Shown here: positions 24,813 to 38,850 of the stretch, in pieces
Numbering within the stretch: the stretch's first letter is position 1
How the letters are laid out: the number at the start of each line of letters is the position of its first letter
DNA from: Scylla paramamosain
Lineage: Eukaryota > Arthropoda > Malacostraca > Decapoda > Portunidae
Assembly (NCBI RefSeq): GCF_035594125.1
Contig: NC_087157.1
Coordinates: 52,501 to 116,500, forward strand
Reading direction: 5' to 3'
DNA: 64,000 nt
Program-made: the position numbers and the translations under genes
Notes under the pieces: model-generated
The model's database searches: none
What the model was told of the DNA's origin: nothing
The model's input: the letters and a program-made list of their open reading frames with translations, nothing else

Positions 24813-25018
24813 GCTCTAAATAAAATTTCCACCTACCTTTAATAATCTGCTGGAGGTAACTTGTGGAAAGAGAAAGAAAAGTGCATTATTTTTATGCAAT
24901 AATATTTTTAATTTTTGAACTTGAAAATGCAATATACTTTAATTCAGAGATTTAAAAAGTGAACATACGTTTTAACCCAGCGGGTGCTGTAAACAGTACG
25001 TTGGCGGTTCACACCAGT

Positions 25019-25255
25019 TCAGAAGTAAGGTATCTTAAATTGCACTCGACAATGTTGTGAATACTTTAAAATGCTTGAAGCCATACTTGATGCCTTCCAT
25101 AACGTGTAAAGTAAGAAGTTAGCCTGTGTTAAAAAGTGGTGATCCCTGCAGATTACCAAGGCATCCAGTCTCCCAGCAAGTGCCAAGAGGTATTCATTCA
25201 ATGCTCCGCTGACACCAATTTGCCCAAAGGTATGCATTATATGTGGAAAGTACAT
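25019..25255 (-). other. Open frame of unknown nature near the Harbinger ORF
   Basis: A 78-codon minus-strand frame (HTFGQIGVSGALNEYLLALA, GRLDALVICRDHHFLTQ) stays open in copy B (54379-54594, shortened by a 26-bp indel). No family recognised. It could be part of the same DNA transposon or chance. Confidence 0.25.
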
Positions 25256-25560
25256 TACGTACGGTGTAGAGGTGGTTGTCTAGTGATATAAATGGTAAGG
25301 TGGTGGTGCTGGTGATTGTGATGGTACTACACTGTTATTACCGTATGTCAGTATATTGAGGCTTGATATCACTTTTATTAATGTGCCAGTATTTCATTAC
25401 CTATCTTATGAAATAACACTAGCTCTTGATATATTCTTTTCTACAAACCTTTAACAATAATTGAAAGGTTTTTTTTAAATTGAATTCAATGCCTTTTCTT
25501 ATTGATGAAAATAGGAAATAATTATGGCTACCACTGGCTAGACACGCCATACCTTGCCTT
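25256..25560. other. AT-rich non-coding DNA
   Basis: Unique AT-rich sequence. No open frame or repeat of note. Confidence 0.5.
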
Positions 25561-25830
25561 GAGTTTAGGTATGGTTAGGTTAGGTTTGATATGGTTGGGT
25601 GTAGTTAGGTTAGTTTTGGGTATGGTTAGGTTACAGCAAGTACAGTTAGGTTAGTTTGGGTGTAGTTAGGTTTGGATGTGGTTAAGTTAGTTTAGGTATG
25701 GTTAGATTACAGCAGGTATGGTTAGGTTAGTTTTGGTGTGGTCAAGTTAGTTTAGGTATGGTTAGGTTACAGCAGGTATGGTTAGGTTAGTTTTGGTGTT
25801 GTTAAGTTAGTTTAGGTATGGTTAGAACCT
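25561..25830. repeat. GGTTAG-rich (TTAGG-like) tandem region, copy A
   Basis: Dense GGTTAGGTTAG, GTTTAGGTATG and GTTACAGCAGG words. From about 25690 a 60-bp period is clear (ATTACAGCAGGTATGGTTAG at 25706 repeats at 25766). The core resembles the arthropod telomeric TTAGG repeat but is degenerate and interspersed. Copy B: 54901-55170. Confidence 0.75.
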
Positions 25831-25867
25831 TGGACAAAAAATGAGGAACATCACTGAACCAAAAGAT

Positions 25868-25920
25868 TTTTATTTATTTATTTATTTATTTATTTTATTT
25901 ATTTATTTATTTATTTAATT
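25868..25920. repeat. (TTTA)n microsatellite
   Basis: About 50 bp of TTTA with one TTTTA slip. Copy B at 55208-55256. Confidence 0.95.
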
Positions 25921-26216
25921 TTCTTTTAATATTTCAATGAAAATTAGCAGTATTACTTATATCTGTCAACTTTCCAAGAGGGTTAGAGAATGCCTCAAGC
26001 CATTTGTAAGATAAGATTACACGTAAATTGCTTGGTTTAAGAGAAACTGGCATGTTAGTAAAATTAATCTTTACTGTCATGTGAATGAATATTTATAAAT
26101 GCAAAAAGTTTAAATCTCCAAGAACAACCTGTGTTTTACAGTAATGTGGGTAGCCCACATGGGACCCATAAAGTAGCCCACAAAACACCCACATGCCTCC
26201 CATTATCCAATGTTGG
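25921..26216. other. Unique flank before the TA tract
   Basis: AT-rich sequence, then a segment (26140-26220) with repeated CCCACATG and AGCCCACA words. That may be a decayed interspersed repeat; not identified. Confidence 0.4.
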
Positions 26217-27258
<1,042 letters not shown>

Positions 27259-27282
27259 CCTTTTCCCCCAGCCTCAGCCCCA

Positions 27283-27757
27283 GCCCCAGCCTTTTCATCC
27301 CAGCCTCTCCCAGTGCATCCTAGCCTCTCCCAGTCCATCCCAGCCTCTCTCAGTGCATTCCAGCCTCTCCCAGTCCATCCCAGCCTCTCCCAGTCCATCC
27401 CAGCCTCTCTCAGTGCATTCCAGCCTCTCCCAGTCCATCCCAGCCTCTCCCAGTCCATCCCAGCCTCTCCCAGTGCATCCTAGACTCTCCCAGTCCATCC
27501 CAGCCTCTCCCAGTCCATCCCAGCCTCTCCCAGTGCATTTCAGCCTCTCCCAGTCCATCCCAGCCTCTCTCAGTGCATTCCAGCCTCTCCCAGTCCATCC
27601 CAGCCTCTCCCAGTGCATCCTAGCTTCTCCCAGTCCATCCCAGCCTCTCTCAGTGCATTCCAGCCTCTCCCAGTCCATCCCAGCCTCTCCCAGTCCATCC
27701 CAGCCTCTCTCAGTGCATTCCAGCCTCTCCCAGTCCATCCCAGCCTCTCCCAGTGAT
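27283..27757. repeat. 20-bp minisatellite fused to the LINE frame
   Basis: About 23 units of CAGCCTCTCCCAGTCCATCC and variants (CAGCCTCTCTCAGTGCATTC, CAGTGCATCCTAG). Variant order suggests a 60-bp (three-unit) higher-order repeat. The motif lacks stops in several frames on both strands, so it extends the LINE endonuclease frame to 386 codons and creates W/G/E/R-rich minus frames. Not a real protein domain. Confidence 0.95.
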
Positions 27758-27777
27758 AATAAAGCAATTTGGATTTA

Positions 27778-28623
<846 letters not shown>

Positions 28624-28679
28624 AACTCTCAACCACTGGATGGTATATCAGTTCACACAGCAAGAAGCCAAGGACCCAC

Positions 28680-31124
28680 CGAGGCTGTCACTTGGAAGAG
28701 GTCATTGTTGTTGCATCCAGCATCCCAGCCTGACTGCCTAGACAGGTCCCGCAGGTTGCTGAATGGCAGAGGTGCAGGCTGCTCCACAGCAAGATGTGAG
28801 ACCAGTGTGGCAGAGTATGATGTGTACACAATGAGGGACACACTGTAGCCAACCCAGTAGATTACCCGTGCTGCAGTGCTGATTGGGTAGGTGTTGGAGC
28901 CTGCAGGAGGAAGAGGAGGAGGGAAAGATGCCATGAAAAGGCAATTTTAAGACATGGAGGATGATGCAAAGGCAATTTAAAATCTTTGAAAGTAACACAT
29001 CTTTTTAAATTTAAAAATGTAGAAAAGACCATTTTAAAATGTTTCAGAGATGAAAATGCAATTTAAGAGTTTTTCTCATCATTTCTAAAAGATTTATATC
29101 TCATATCTTACTAAGAAAACTGTTGATATCATCATATGAAGAGAACTACTGATAAAATTAAATACATTACTTGATATCCATATCAGTCATATTAACACCA
29201 CTTGCTTATATTGCTCATGCCAGAACTAATTCAAGTTAATATCAGCTCAATTATGAAAATACACCAGGTATCATGTAAAGTTTCCCAGTTTTAAATCTAT
29301 CCTTTAATAACTGTCTTTCTGTATTCCCATCTTATCAAACATTAAACACCACTACCCTTGCATTCAACTTAGTCTCATACCCCAACAGGTCCTCACCCTG
29401 CTGTAGGAGGGCTGGCAACATGTACCAGCCATCTTACCAAACACTAAATGCTCCAACACTTGAACTGACCAGTCTTACACCTCAACAGGTCCTCACCTTG
29501 TTGTAGGAGAGCTGACAACATGTACCAGCCAGCAGCAACTCCCATGCTAACAGGCTTCTCCCCCGTGGGTATGTAGCACCTCTGGAGTCGCTCGATGAAG
29601 AAGAGGATGCTGGCGAGGCCTGTCGTGTTAGCCGGGATGCGCCGGTACAGAGCTGTGTCCGTTGGGGTTGTGTAGGCAAACATCTTCTTGGCAAGGTCCT
29701 CGTGGGTGGCCGCAAACAGTTTACGGCTGTGGGATGAGAACTTGTCTTGTGAATGTGACATTGGGGTGAGTGTTAATCTGATTTTGTGTTACTATGTTCT
29801 GTGGGGAGTGGGTGTTAATGTGATTTTTTGTTAACTGAATGCTGTGTCTGACCTCCTGAGGTGTAGTATGGTGGGCCACAAGATTGTCCCTTTCCACTAG
29901 GGGCTGACAGATGATATTAAGAGTGTGAATGTGTGTGTGGTGCCTTGTTTGGGCCATTTTGTGTGTGATTGCCAGCCTGATGTATAGACAGCTAAATCGT
30001 TAATAATAATGAAGTTAAGAGTGTGAATGTGTGGTGATTTGTCTGCGGTGTCTTGGGGAGGATTGTTGGCCTGGTATATAGATAAATAGATTAGAATTTG
30101 GATTAACAGTGTCAATGTTGTATGTGAGTGTATAGTGTAGTGTCTGGGCCACCCTGTATAGGACTGCCAGCCTGGCATATAGATAGATCAATCTAATTAT
30201 TTGACATTTCATATTCTGAACATTTTGCTGATCCAATTAATCTGTTAAGGGAGCACTTTGTTCAACATCTTTAAAATATTATTTGATCATCACCTGTATC
30301 TCTCACCTGATGATATAGATAGGCTGGGTGTAGGTAACAACTTTCAACCTCTCCTCAGTGATGGACAATTCAGAGACAGTGAGGTCAGCTTCCCCTGACT
30401 GCAGAGCTCCTACCGTGCCCGTCCACTCGTTGCTTGAGTTGTCCTTCAGTTTCCCGTAGGCATAACCTTCCAGTACATTGAAACTGACTCTGTACAAGAG
30501 AGAGAGTGGGAGAAAAAATAGTGTTGTGTATTGAGGGAAAGAAAATTTCTGTCTTGTCTTCTCTATTTAGGGAAAGAAAAGGAAAAGGGCAAGTAGTGTC
30601 ATATGCATGGAGGAAAAGGAAAATTATTCTCATATGCACTGAGCAAAAAGGAAAAGTACTGTGATATGTACTAAGGGAAAGGCTGGGTGTACTGAAGGGA
30701 AGGAAAAATACTGTTGTCGTATTTATTGAGGAAAAGAAAGAAATACTGTCGTATGTACATTTTTTAATTGCTAGAAAGAAAAGTGAAATATACATTTATA
30801 TGTATAGTTTATTTTTCATATCAGTCACAAGTATGGATGTTTGTTTCCCTTCTTTTTTTTCACATGTACAGCTACCTCCTCAAATAGCATGTATTTTCAA
30901 AATTTCAAGCTGCTGTGATGATGAAAAAAGCCTGAAAGAAAAATGACAAGGAACAAAAAGTAATGAGAATAAGTTTTGTGGCAACTATTCATTAGGTGTC
31001 ACTTTTTCACTCCTCCACTTAGACCGGTACAGTTGAACGCAAAATGTGAAAACTTACGAGAAATTGTGTGCATCCCTTAGTGCAGTGACAATATCCCCCA
31101 CAAAACCAGTGATATTTCTTTGAC
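28680..31124 (-). CDS. Ionotropic glutamate-type receptor (IR), four in-phase exons, 3'-truncated
   Basis: Minus-strand exons: 31124-31059 (ITGFVGDIVTALRDAHNF), 30489-30307 (GYAYGKLKDNSSNEWTGTVG, ALQSGEADLTVSELSITEER, TQPIYII), 29726-29497 (FAATHEDL, GVAAGWYMLSALLQQ) and 28900-28680 (GSNTYPISTAARVIYWVGYS, VSLIVYTSYSATLVSHLAVE, PLPFSNLRDL). Every junction has AG/GT sites and the phases agree (66+183+230+221 bp, no stop). The order lobe S1, pore LLQQG, then TM3 SYSATLVSHL is diagnostic of ligand-gated IR/iGluR channels of arthropod chemosensory or synaptic membranes. No convincing TM1 is seen between S1 and the pore; the third exon has an unusual hydrophilic first half. The last exon ends at a GTGGGT donor only 46 bp from the duplication edge, so S2, TM4 and the C-terminus are missing from the window, as are the amino-terminal domain and start. 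Partial gene or relic; the class within IRs is not determined. Confidence 0.85.
29397..29433 (-). other. Duplicate of the IR pore-exon end with its own donor
   Basis: About 100 bp downstream of the pore exon (minus strand) lies a diverged copy of its last part, encoding GWYMLPALLQQ followed by G/GTGAGG in the same phase as the real exon (GWYMLSALLQQ). The flanking phrase AACAGGTCCTCACC is duplicated as well. Probably a local tandem duplication of an exon end. Confidence 0.75.
29757..30200. repeat. Degenerate tandem repeat of about 100 bp in the IR intron
   Basis: Units share GAGTGTGAATGTGTG, TGGGCCA and GCCAGCCTGgtaTATAGATA; copies end near 30000, 30090 and 30185. The right end of the copy A deletion falls inside this repeat. 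Confidence 0.65.
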
Positions 31125-31507
31125 TGGAGGTTAGTTCAATAATTTTGAAGGCTGGGATTAATTTTAATGAGGGATGAGAGGGTGGAAGTGACTGGAGTAT
31201 AGGTTAATAATTCTACCAGCTGGAAAGGATTTTGAGGGTCAGAGGAAAGTGATTGGATATTAGCTTGATAATCGTGCTTGGTGAGATTAATTTTAGTGAG
31301 AGACTAGATGGTGGGAGGATGATATTTAGAGGTTAGTTTGGTAATTTTGCCAGTTGGTATTAATTTTTAGTGAGGGATGAGGGTGTCAGAAGAATGTGAC
31401 TGGAGGTTAGTTTAATAATTCTGAGGGTGGGAGGAAAGTAATAGGGGGTTAGTTTAATTTTGGTGATGGATGAGAGTGTGAGTGGAAAGTGTAGCTGACC
31501 ACATAAT
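31125..31507. repeat. Degenerate GGTTAGTTTAATAATT tandem motif, copy B
   Basis: Copy B equivalent of 5543-5925, essentially unchanged. Confidence 0.55.
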
Positions 31508-31672
31508 TTATCAAATAATACAAGCATGTACACATTCTTAATAATGTTCCATGTTAAGATATACTAAACATGAAGTTACTCCACAATATATGATGGTGTA
31601 AATTACGAATGGTTAAAGTCGAGACTTGTTTGATGATGGCCTGTTTGCTTGCTCCCCTTGGACGTGCGGCAA

Positions 31673-32799
31673 GTGCAGCAGCGTTCGACCGTTTCTCTAG
31701 GGGCAAGCGACACCTCCTGGTGGGGGACTTCAAATCTGCTGTCGCTGCCTTCGAGGTGTGTCTGTTGCTTAGGTGTGGTATGTGTTGCATGTTACCTAGT
31801 TGTGTTGTTTTCTGTGTTGTTAATTGTTTCATATCATAGTGAAAGTAAACACCAGGTTTAACTGACACTCCTTACCACTCCAGGAGGCAACAGAGTCCCT
31901 GGTGGAGCTGTGTGGGGAGCAGGCGCCCGAGTGTGGTGACGCGTACTGCCGCTGTGGCCGTGCATTGCTGGAGCTGGCACGCAAGGAGGCAGGGGTGCTG
32001 GGGCCAGATCTGGATGGTGCCAGTAGTCGTGTGTATTGCTTGGTTATTGTGTTAACGTGCTGGAGTGTGCACAGCCGGGAGTGTTTGGGGAATGAAAATA
32101 AAAGGAGTTATGGATGTTTAAAAATGCATCTTTTGAGAGCTGAGTATACAAGAAAGTTGCTGTGTTTGCGGGATGAGTAAACAATGAAGAAATGTTTTGA
32201 GGAACTGGGTGTGCAGAGGCACGAGTGTTTGGAGAATGAGAATACAGGAAGACAGGAGTGATTTAGGAATAAGTGTACAAGAAAGGAGTGTTTGAGTGAC
32301 AATATATAAGGAAGAGGTGTTTTGAAAATGAGAGTACAAGGAATGAGCATTTTGGGAGTTAATATACAAGGAAGCAAGTATTTAAGGGACAAGTATACAA
32401 GATTATTTTCCTGTCATATGTCATTATACAATGTTTTTCTTTGTTATATACATCATTCCCTTTCACTTTTCATATCTTGTGTTCTCGTCATTCTGATGTA
32501 ATGTTACAGATAGAGAATGTTTGGTGTCAAATTTTCACTAATTTCATATGTGTATAAACTTTCATTTCATTGACTTTTTTTTACTATTACTACTATATTT
32601 GCTTGCTTTTTAAACAAGTCTTTTCTTTCAGAGGAGGGAAGCACAGGGGAAGAGGAGGACGAGGAGGAAGAGAGTTAAGAGTCACAAGAGGAGGAGGAAG
32701 GTGGAAAGAAAGAGGAAGGAGAGGAGGAGGAGGAGGAGGAGGAAGATGGAGAAGGAAAGGAGAAAGATAAGAAGGAAGGAAATGCCGCAGAAGGAGAAG
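31673..32799 (+). pseudogene. NASP-like (SHNi-TPR histone chaperone) gene fragment, copy B
   Basis: Same three pieces as copy A: about 31673-31755 (FDRFSRGKRHLLVGDF), about 31884-32016 (ALLELARKEAGVLGPDLD) and 32632-32799 (acidic). The acidic exon is 6 bp longer than in A, two extra GAG codons. The in-frame TAA (32676-32678) is shared with copy A, so it predates the split of the copies. No further TPRs or C-terminus are visible. Confidence 0.75.
32070..32404. repeat. Degenerate 33-36 bp minisatellite, copy B
   Basis: Copy B equivalent of 6489-6823; unit count unchanged. Confidence 0.75.
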
Positions 32800-33312
32800 G
32801 TGAGTTGTTAATAAGGTTTTGTGTGACAAGTTTTCTGAAAATTTTATTTGTTTACATGAAGTTTGTTTTGTATATATTACTCTTAATATACTACTTCTCC
32901 CACCACATGCAATTTGTCTGTCTGCTGTTGTGGTTCTTTCATTTCTTGTTCCCTTTCCTGAATATACCATTTCCTTAGTTTCATATCTAGTACCCTCCAA
33001 TAAAATTTCTGCTTCTCGGTCTCTGTACTTCTCTCGTTTTTTTTTGCTTGGCTTCATTCCTCAGATCCTTCTCTTTTTTCCCTTTCTTCCAAGTTCATAT
33101 CTCTTTTTTACCCAAATATTCTTGTATTCTGAATTTTCAGCCAGCTTCCCAGTTCTCACTAGGATCTCCTTTACTGTAACTTGGGATCTCATTCTCACTT
33201 TTAATGGTCTTTTACCTCCTTCACTATATTTCCAAATTCTATATGCTTCTTCCACTTCTCATTCCAGTCCCTGTTCTTCACCTTGGACCATTGTAATAAT
33301 TTTCCTTACCAA

Positions 33313-33614
<302 letters not shown>

Positions 33615-33620
33615 ATTCAT

Positions 33621-33811
33621 TCTACCTAACAAGAAATAATAGATTCAAGATTATACCCAAACGTTTTAAATCCCACAAGGCCAAACATTTTTTCTTTAAT
33701 CGTATAGTAAATATATGGAGTAAACTTCCTGCAGAAATTGTGAACAATATTGAAATTGTGAAAGCAATATTATTGAATCAGTTCATCCTAAACATTTGCA
33801 CTTTGTTTTTC
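33621..33811 (+). mobile_element. LINE reverse-transcriptase C-terminal fragment, copy B
   Basis: Same reading as 7999-8190 (FFNRIVNIWSKLPAEIVN), directly after the CCT tract. Confidence 0.6.
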
Positions 33812-34488
33812 CACAGAGCAATAAGACATTAGAATTGACAGAGAAACCAGACAAGGGACTGCATTTGAAGAAGCACAAGAACCAAGAAATTACATCATTC
33901 AATGAAATGACAACATAATCTAAAGTAAGAATTTACATAGCTTTCATTTTGGTTTACATTCTGAAAGGTAACAGTAACATGGATATGTTTTTATATTGAA
34001 ATCTTTCTCTGATTGCATACAAATGGTACCAATCAACAAATAATAATGTAATACTTAGAAGCTGGGAATTCAAATCACTGGTAGATAAAATGAACCACCA
34101 TTCTAGAGTGTACATAACTAAGGAATTAATATACTGGTTAACTGTCACACCAGCATGAACAGAATAACAACAATTGTTGAGTAGAGTCTGTAGGAGGCAG
34201 GGAAGGAGGCATGTAGTCAGTTTTAGAGAGCAGTTATTATGAAATCAGCTGTAGAATATTCCTAAGATGCAATACTACTGGAGTCTGTCAGCTTGAAGAC
34301 AGTTTATTAAAGAAGGGAAGTTCATGAGATATAAAGCCTTTGATTATTCAGTTTCATTTCCAAAGTAACATTTATTTATTGGTGTGTTGCTTCCTGTAAA
34401 TAGTAAAGCCTTGACAGCACTGCATCTCTCACACCATGCTGTAACTGTTGAGAGAACCCTAACCCTTAGAGAGAGGAGGAGGGAATCC
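33812..34488. other. Non-coding, nothing recognised
   Basis: Copy B equivalent of 8191-8867. Confidence 0.4.
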
Positions 34489-34728
34489 TTGGTCTATGTT
34501 CAGTAAAGCCCTGTATTCTTGTCATGGCAATGTAGAATGGAGGCGTCATTGGTTTATGTTCAGTAAAGCCCTGTATTCTTGTCATGGCAATGTAGAATGG
34601 AGGCGTCCTTGGTTTATGTTCAGTAAAGCCCCGTATTCTTGTCATGGCAATGTAGAATGGAGGCGTCCTTGGTTTATGTTCAGTAAAGCCCTGTATTCTT
34701 GTCATGGCAATGTAGAATGGAGACGTCA
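34489..34728. repeat. 60-bp minisatellite, 4 units
   Basis: Four units with the T/C marker series T,T,C,T. The first and last units match the outer units of copy A (GGTCTATG start, GGAGACGTCATTGG end), so the difference is two internal 120-bp dimers. Confidence 0.97.
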
Positions 34729-35174
34729 TTGGTCACATACTGTTCTAATGTAATCTAATGTAATCTAATGGAATCATGAAGGTGTAAAAATGCAGGATAT
34801 GGACATCATCAGCTTTTGTCATTAAGGGTGGTAAAGTGAAAGATTTGTTAATCACTTTGGTCTTTAGTTGATGCTTCTGGTGAGGCTTTCCTGTTTAAAC
34901 TTGGCATAATATATATAAAATGATGTGGCATGTTAAACAAGTTAACTTACTGCCTTCTTGTGTCTTTCACAGATAGAAATAAAAAACGTCACAAGACAGA
35001 ATAGTGAGCTGCATGCACTTATCACAGAGTATAAAGTCACTCCCTCAGAGGAAAAAAGACAAGGATGGCATGTCTTCATGTGAGAACTCAGAAGCTAAAT
35101 GTGAGCTACCATCCACATGAATATATATTTGTATATCAAACTGACATTCTCCTTGGAGGGAGGCTTTCCAAAGT

Positions 35175-35175
<1 letters not shown>

Positions 35176-35257
<82 letters not shown>
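35176..35257. repeat. (CA)n microsatellite, copy B
   Basis: About 82 bp of CA, shorter than in copy A. Confidence 0.95.
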
Positions 35258-35258
<1 letters not shown>

Positions 35259-36414
35259 CTCTGCATCAGGACTCAACAGCCAGACTGATAAACAATTACT
35301 TCACCCAAGATGATCAGCTGATAGGATTAGCTGTGGATGAGCCTCCTGTGGTGACTAGGAGTACAAAAGCCAGCAGCTAATTTTGGGAGCTGCCAGTCAT
35401 CATGGTCCTGGTGTCTGAGGTGCTGCTTTTGCATTTTCCCAGTCATGGGATGAGGCTACATCACATTTATTCATTCACAGTTGCTCTTAGTTATCTCTGT
35501 TACAAGTTAAAATTTTTCCTGGCTCCACAGACATTTCTGGTGCATCTAACCCTCTCTCCATTGCCCTTCTATTTCCCTTAGTCTTATACCCACTTCTTAC
35601 ATTACGTCTAATTACTACCATTGGTCATTCTTGTCTGGCCCTCTGTTGCATCAATTTTTCACCTCCAGGTACAGATACCAAGGGGAAATTGCTGGGTCAA
35701 GTGGCTACACTGACATCTGAGGTTAGCAGGTTGGAGAGTGAGTGCAGCAGTCTTCAGGTTCAGCTAGACTGTGAGAGGGATAAGTATAACAAACTGCTGG
35801 GAGAATCTCTTGCTCATGAAAAGTTGTCTGAAGATGTCATAACTGAACCAAAAGGTAAGAAAGTTTATATTCTCTAATAATAAAGCAAATAATTTTTCCT
35901 CACTGTTGCTCAATTTTTTGAATTAATAACAAAATAAAAGCATTGTTATTGGATTTGTTTATTGAGGCTGTATTAAGAAAAGTTGAGAGAAACAAACTTA
36001 TTGTTTTATCAGGAGAAACAACAGGATTGGGAGGAAACTGAGCTTTAACAGAAGCTGCAACAACTGCAGGAGGCTCACAGGGTCCTGGAGAGCAGGTTAA
36101 CTTGCAGCATGAAGGAGGTGGCTGAGCTAAGTGACAGGAAGTAGCAGCTTGAGCATGCTGTAGTGCATGAGAAGACAGAGTCCATCGGTGTGTGCATGTT
36201 TTTTGCTCATTTGAATCATCTGTAAAAGTGAAGTGGAGGAAGTGTTTACTGTTTACTGTATGCCATTTCCTTGGTCTTTTAATGAAGAATTTTATCCTTC
36301 TTCAGGTGACTACATCACCATCTACCAGTTGCAGCGAGGAGTGATGAAGCAACAAGCTCGAGAACGCGAGTTAGACCTTGCCAGCCTCCATCATGAATGA
36401 GAGGAAATGAAGCA

Positions 36415-36620
36415 AAACCACTCTGCAGGTTAGTGCTCTCTTTTGCATCTCACACACTTCTTATTCATGTCATGGCAGATTAGTGATTTCTGCTGCATCT
36501 CACACACTTCTTATTCAATTGCTGGCAGGTTAGTGATCTCTGCTGCATCTCACACACTTCTTATTCAATTGCTGGCAGGTTAGTGATCTCTGCTGCATCT
36601 CAAACGGTTCTTATTCAGGT
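36415..36620 (+). repeat. Tandem repeat carrying duplicated splice donors, copy B
   Basis: Identical arrangement to 11050-11255: CAG/GTTAGTG at 36428 is copied downstream as GGCAG/GTTAGTG. Confidence 0.8.
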
Positions 36621-37758
36621 GTTGACCAAAGTACTAAGCCTTCATATCATTACCTTGCTCTGTGATGGAGGCTACACCATCTGGCATCTAGCTGAGATTT
36701 AATGTTGCAGTAAAGCTTCCATATGAGTTCATGTAGAGCAAAATGTTTTCAAATGCCAGGGAAGTAGTGTAATGTAACCTTCCAGAGAAATCTATCCCTC
36801 ATTTATTAGTTAACAGGAGTGTTTAATGTACTTAATGTGATTAGCCAGGATCAAGGGTCAACTTCTTCACTGACCATTTACTCTCAGGTGATGTATCTGT
36901 CCTCCATGAGTCACCAGAGACACATAAGGTGTTGTAAGTGAAATTTCATCTATTAGATTTATTCAAAATGTGAATTAACACAGTTGTTTCCTGCAGGATT
37001 TGATATCAAAGCTGGTGCAGGAAAAGGAAGCAGATCATGACCTTCAGCAGCTCGAGAAGATAAGCAGCGTCCTTAAGAGTCCAGTTGCTATCTTTAGCAG
37101 TGTTGGTGAGTAGTAAAAACTGAGCCATCTTATGAAGTGCAACGAAACATTATTATTATCTTCATAATTTTCTTGAAATAAACAGATTTCTGTGGCATGT
37201 TGCTCATTAGCACTTTAATATCAGATAACACCAGTTATTTATGTAATGATGTAATGTACTAAGTAGATGAAATACAAGTGGCATCTGCTAACACTCTTGA
37301 TGTGGAACAGGAACCAGTGAGTCTGAGACACCCACCAGCAGTGGAAAGCTGGCTGACGAGCGCCTCAAGCACTCTGAAAAGGTGGAGCAACAACAAGAAA
37401 CAGAAAATTGCATCCATCATTCTTTGCCTGAGGAGGGAATTGATGCTCTGTTGACCCTTCACACTGATGTCCCTCATGAGGAGGCAGAATATGAATCCTA
37501 CAGAACTTGCCCATAGAAAGACCAAAACTGTTACTGCTGCCACACTGCCACCACTTCCACTGACACCAAAAGCCCAACTGTGCAGAGAATCCTGGACCTC
37601 CGCAATGAAATGGAGTCCACCAGTCACCTGGAGCACTTTAGCCTCCAAAAGTTCCATCCGTGTCCATTGTGTTTGGGTAAACTTATCACTGTATAAGGGG
37701 ACAAGTATCAGTGTATGGTTACTATATACTCATTTGTACTTAAAGATGTCATGTCACA

Positions 37759-38062
<304 letters not shown>

Positions 38063-38509
38063 TGCATATTTTACTGCTTTACATTCCTCCCCACAGTATT
38101 TTTTCATCTACTTTATGACTGCAGTAGTTTTATCATCCCAGTGTATGCCGTATCCACTCTGAAACTGTAATTCACCAATCAGCTCAAATGTGTCTCTGTT
38201 TTGATAATCATTAATTTGTTTCAGCTACACAACCACTCTGATAAGGGACAAAATCTACTTCACCAGTCATCTATGTCATACAGTCATATATATTCATACA
38301 TATGACAAAATACTCTTCCTAAGACATTTCTTATTTTCTCTTCTCAAGTGACCTGTCCATCTATCTAAGGTACCACATAACATTTAAAACTTACAATATT
38401 GCATTTAATTCATGAACATTTTTTTGTCTATCTATGGAGACTTGCGTATAGACTTGAAATTGTATTGGGAGTTTTCTTTATCTCTCATTCTATACCTAAC
38501 ACCTGTTCC

Positions 38510-38850
38510 TAAGAATCCCCAGGTGATAGCCATGGTGACTGGCTGGTCTCCTACTGAGTGGCTGGGGTTTTCCAAAAGTGAGGGTTGGTGTTCTATACCA
38601 TACCATGTGCCCTGTTTGTATTCCTTCTTTGTCCTCTGTATTATATTCTATGTAAAGATGGTGCTGGGGTGGGATCTACTTCTTATTCCCTAAAAGTGAT
38701 GAGGAGTGACACTGGGCAGCATTGATTTGCTCCTTAGAGATGGCTGGGTTCCTGTGGATGAGTGGGCCATGCTGTGCTTTGTCAAGGATGGTGTTTGGTA
38801 TTGTGATGACTCTTGCCACAATCAAGTGTCTCCCACAGAGTAGTGGAGTA
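38510..38850 (+). pseudogene. Unrecognised coding remnant, copy B
   Basis: Same two protein-like pieces as in copy A (PQVIAMVTGWSPTEWLGFSK, and LLLRDGWVPVDEWAMLCF ending CHNQ). The last piece differs at one base (CAAGTGTCTCCC versus CAAGTGCCTCCC, a Pro to Ser change). Confidence 0.4.

Larger units (their letters stand above)
34973..37696 (+). pseudogene. GOLGA2: GOLGA2 (GM130)-like relic, copy B
   Basis: Exons 34973-35100, 35669-35854, 36013-36187, 36306-36428, 36997-37105 and 37311-37696. Domain content is as in copy A: coiled coil, the GDYITIYQLQRGVMKQQARE block and the terminal GKLITV. Shared stops are TAA 36046-36048, TAG 36142-36144, TGA 36398-36400 and, in the last exon, TAG after YRTCP near 37514-37516. 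B-specific lesions are one extra A in the first exon (AAAAAAG run near 35055) and one extra A in the third (GGAAACTG, near 36035). The last exon is in frame to the stop at 37694-37696 apart from that TAG. Intron-bearing, so a decayed gene copy rather than a retrocopy. Confidence 0.8.

Noticed and set aside
29482..29715. Alternative minus-strand frame over the receptor pore exon (RPPTRTLPRRCLPTQP)
   Set aside because: The other frame gives the channel pore motif and phase-correct junctions, so this is its shadow.
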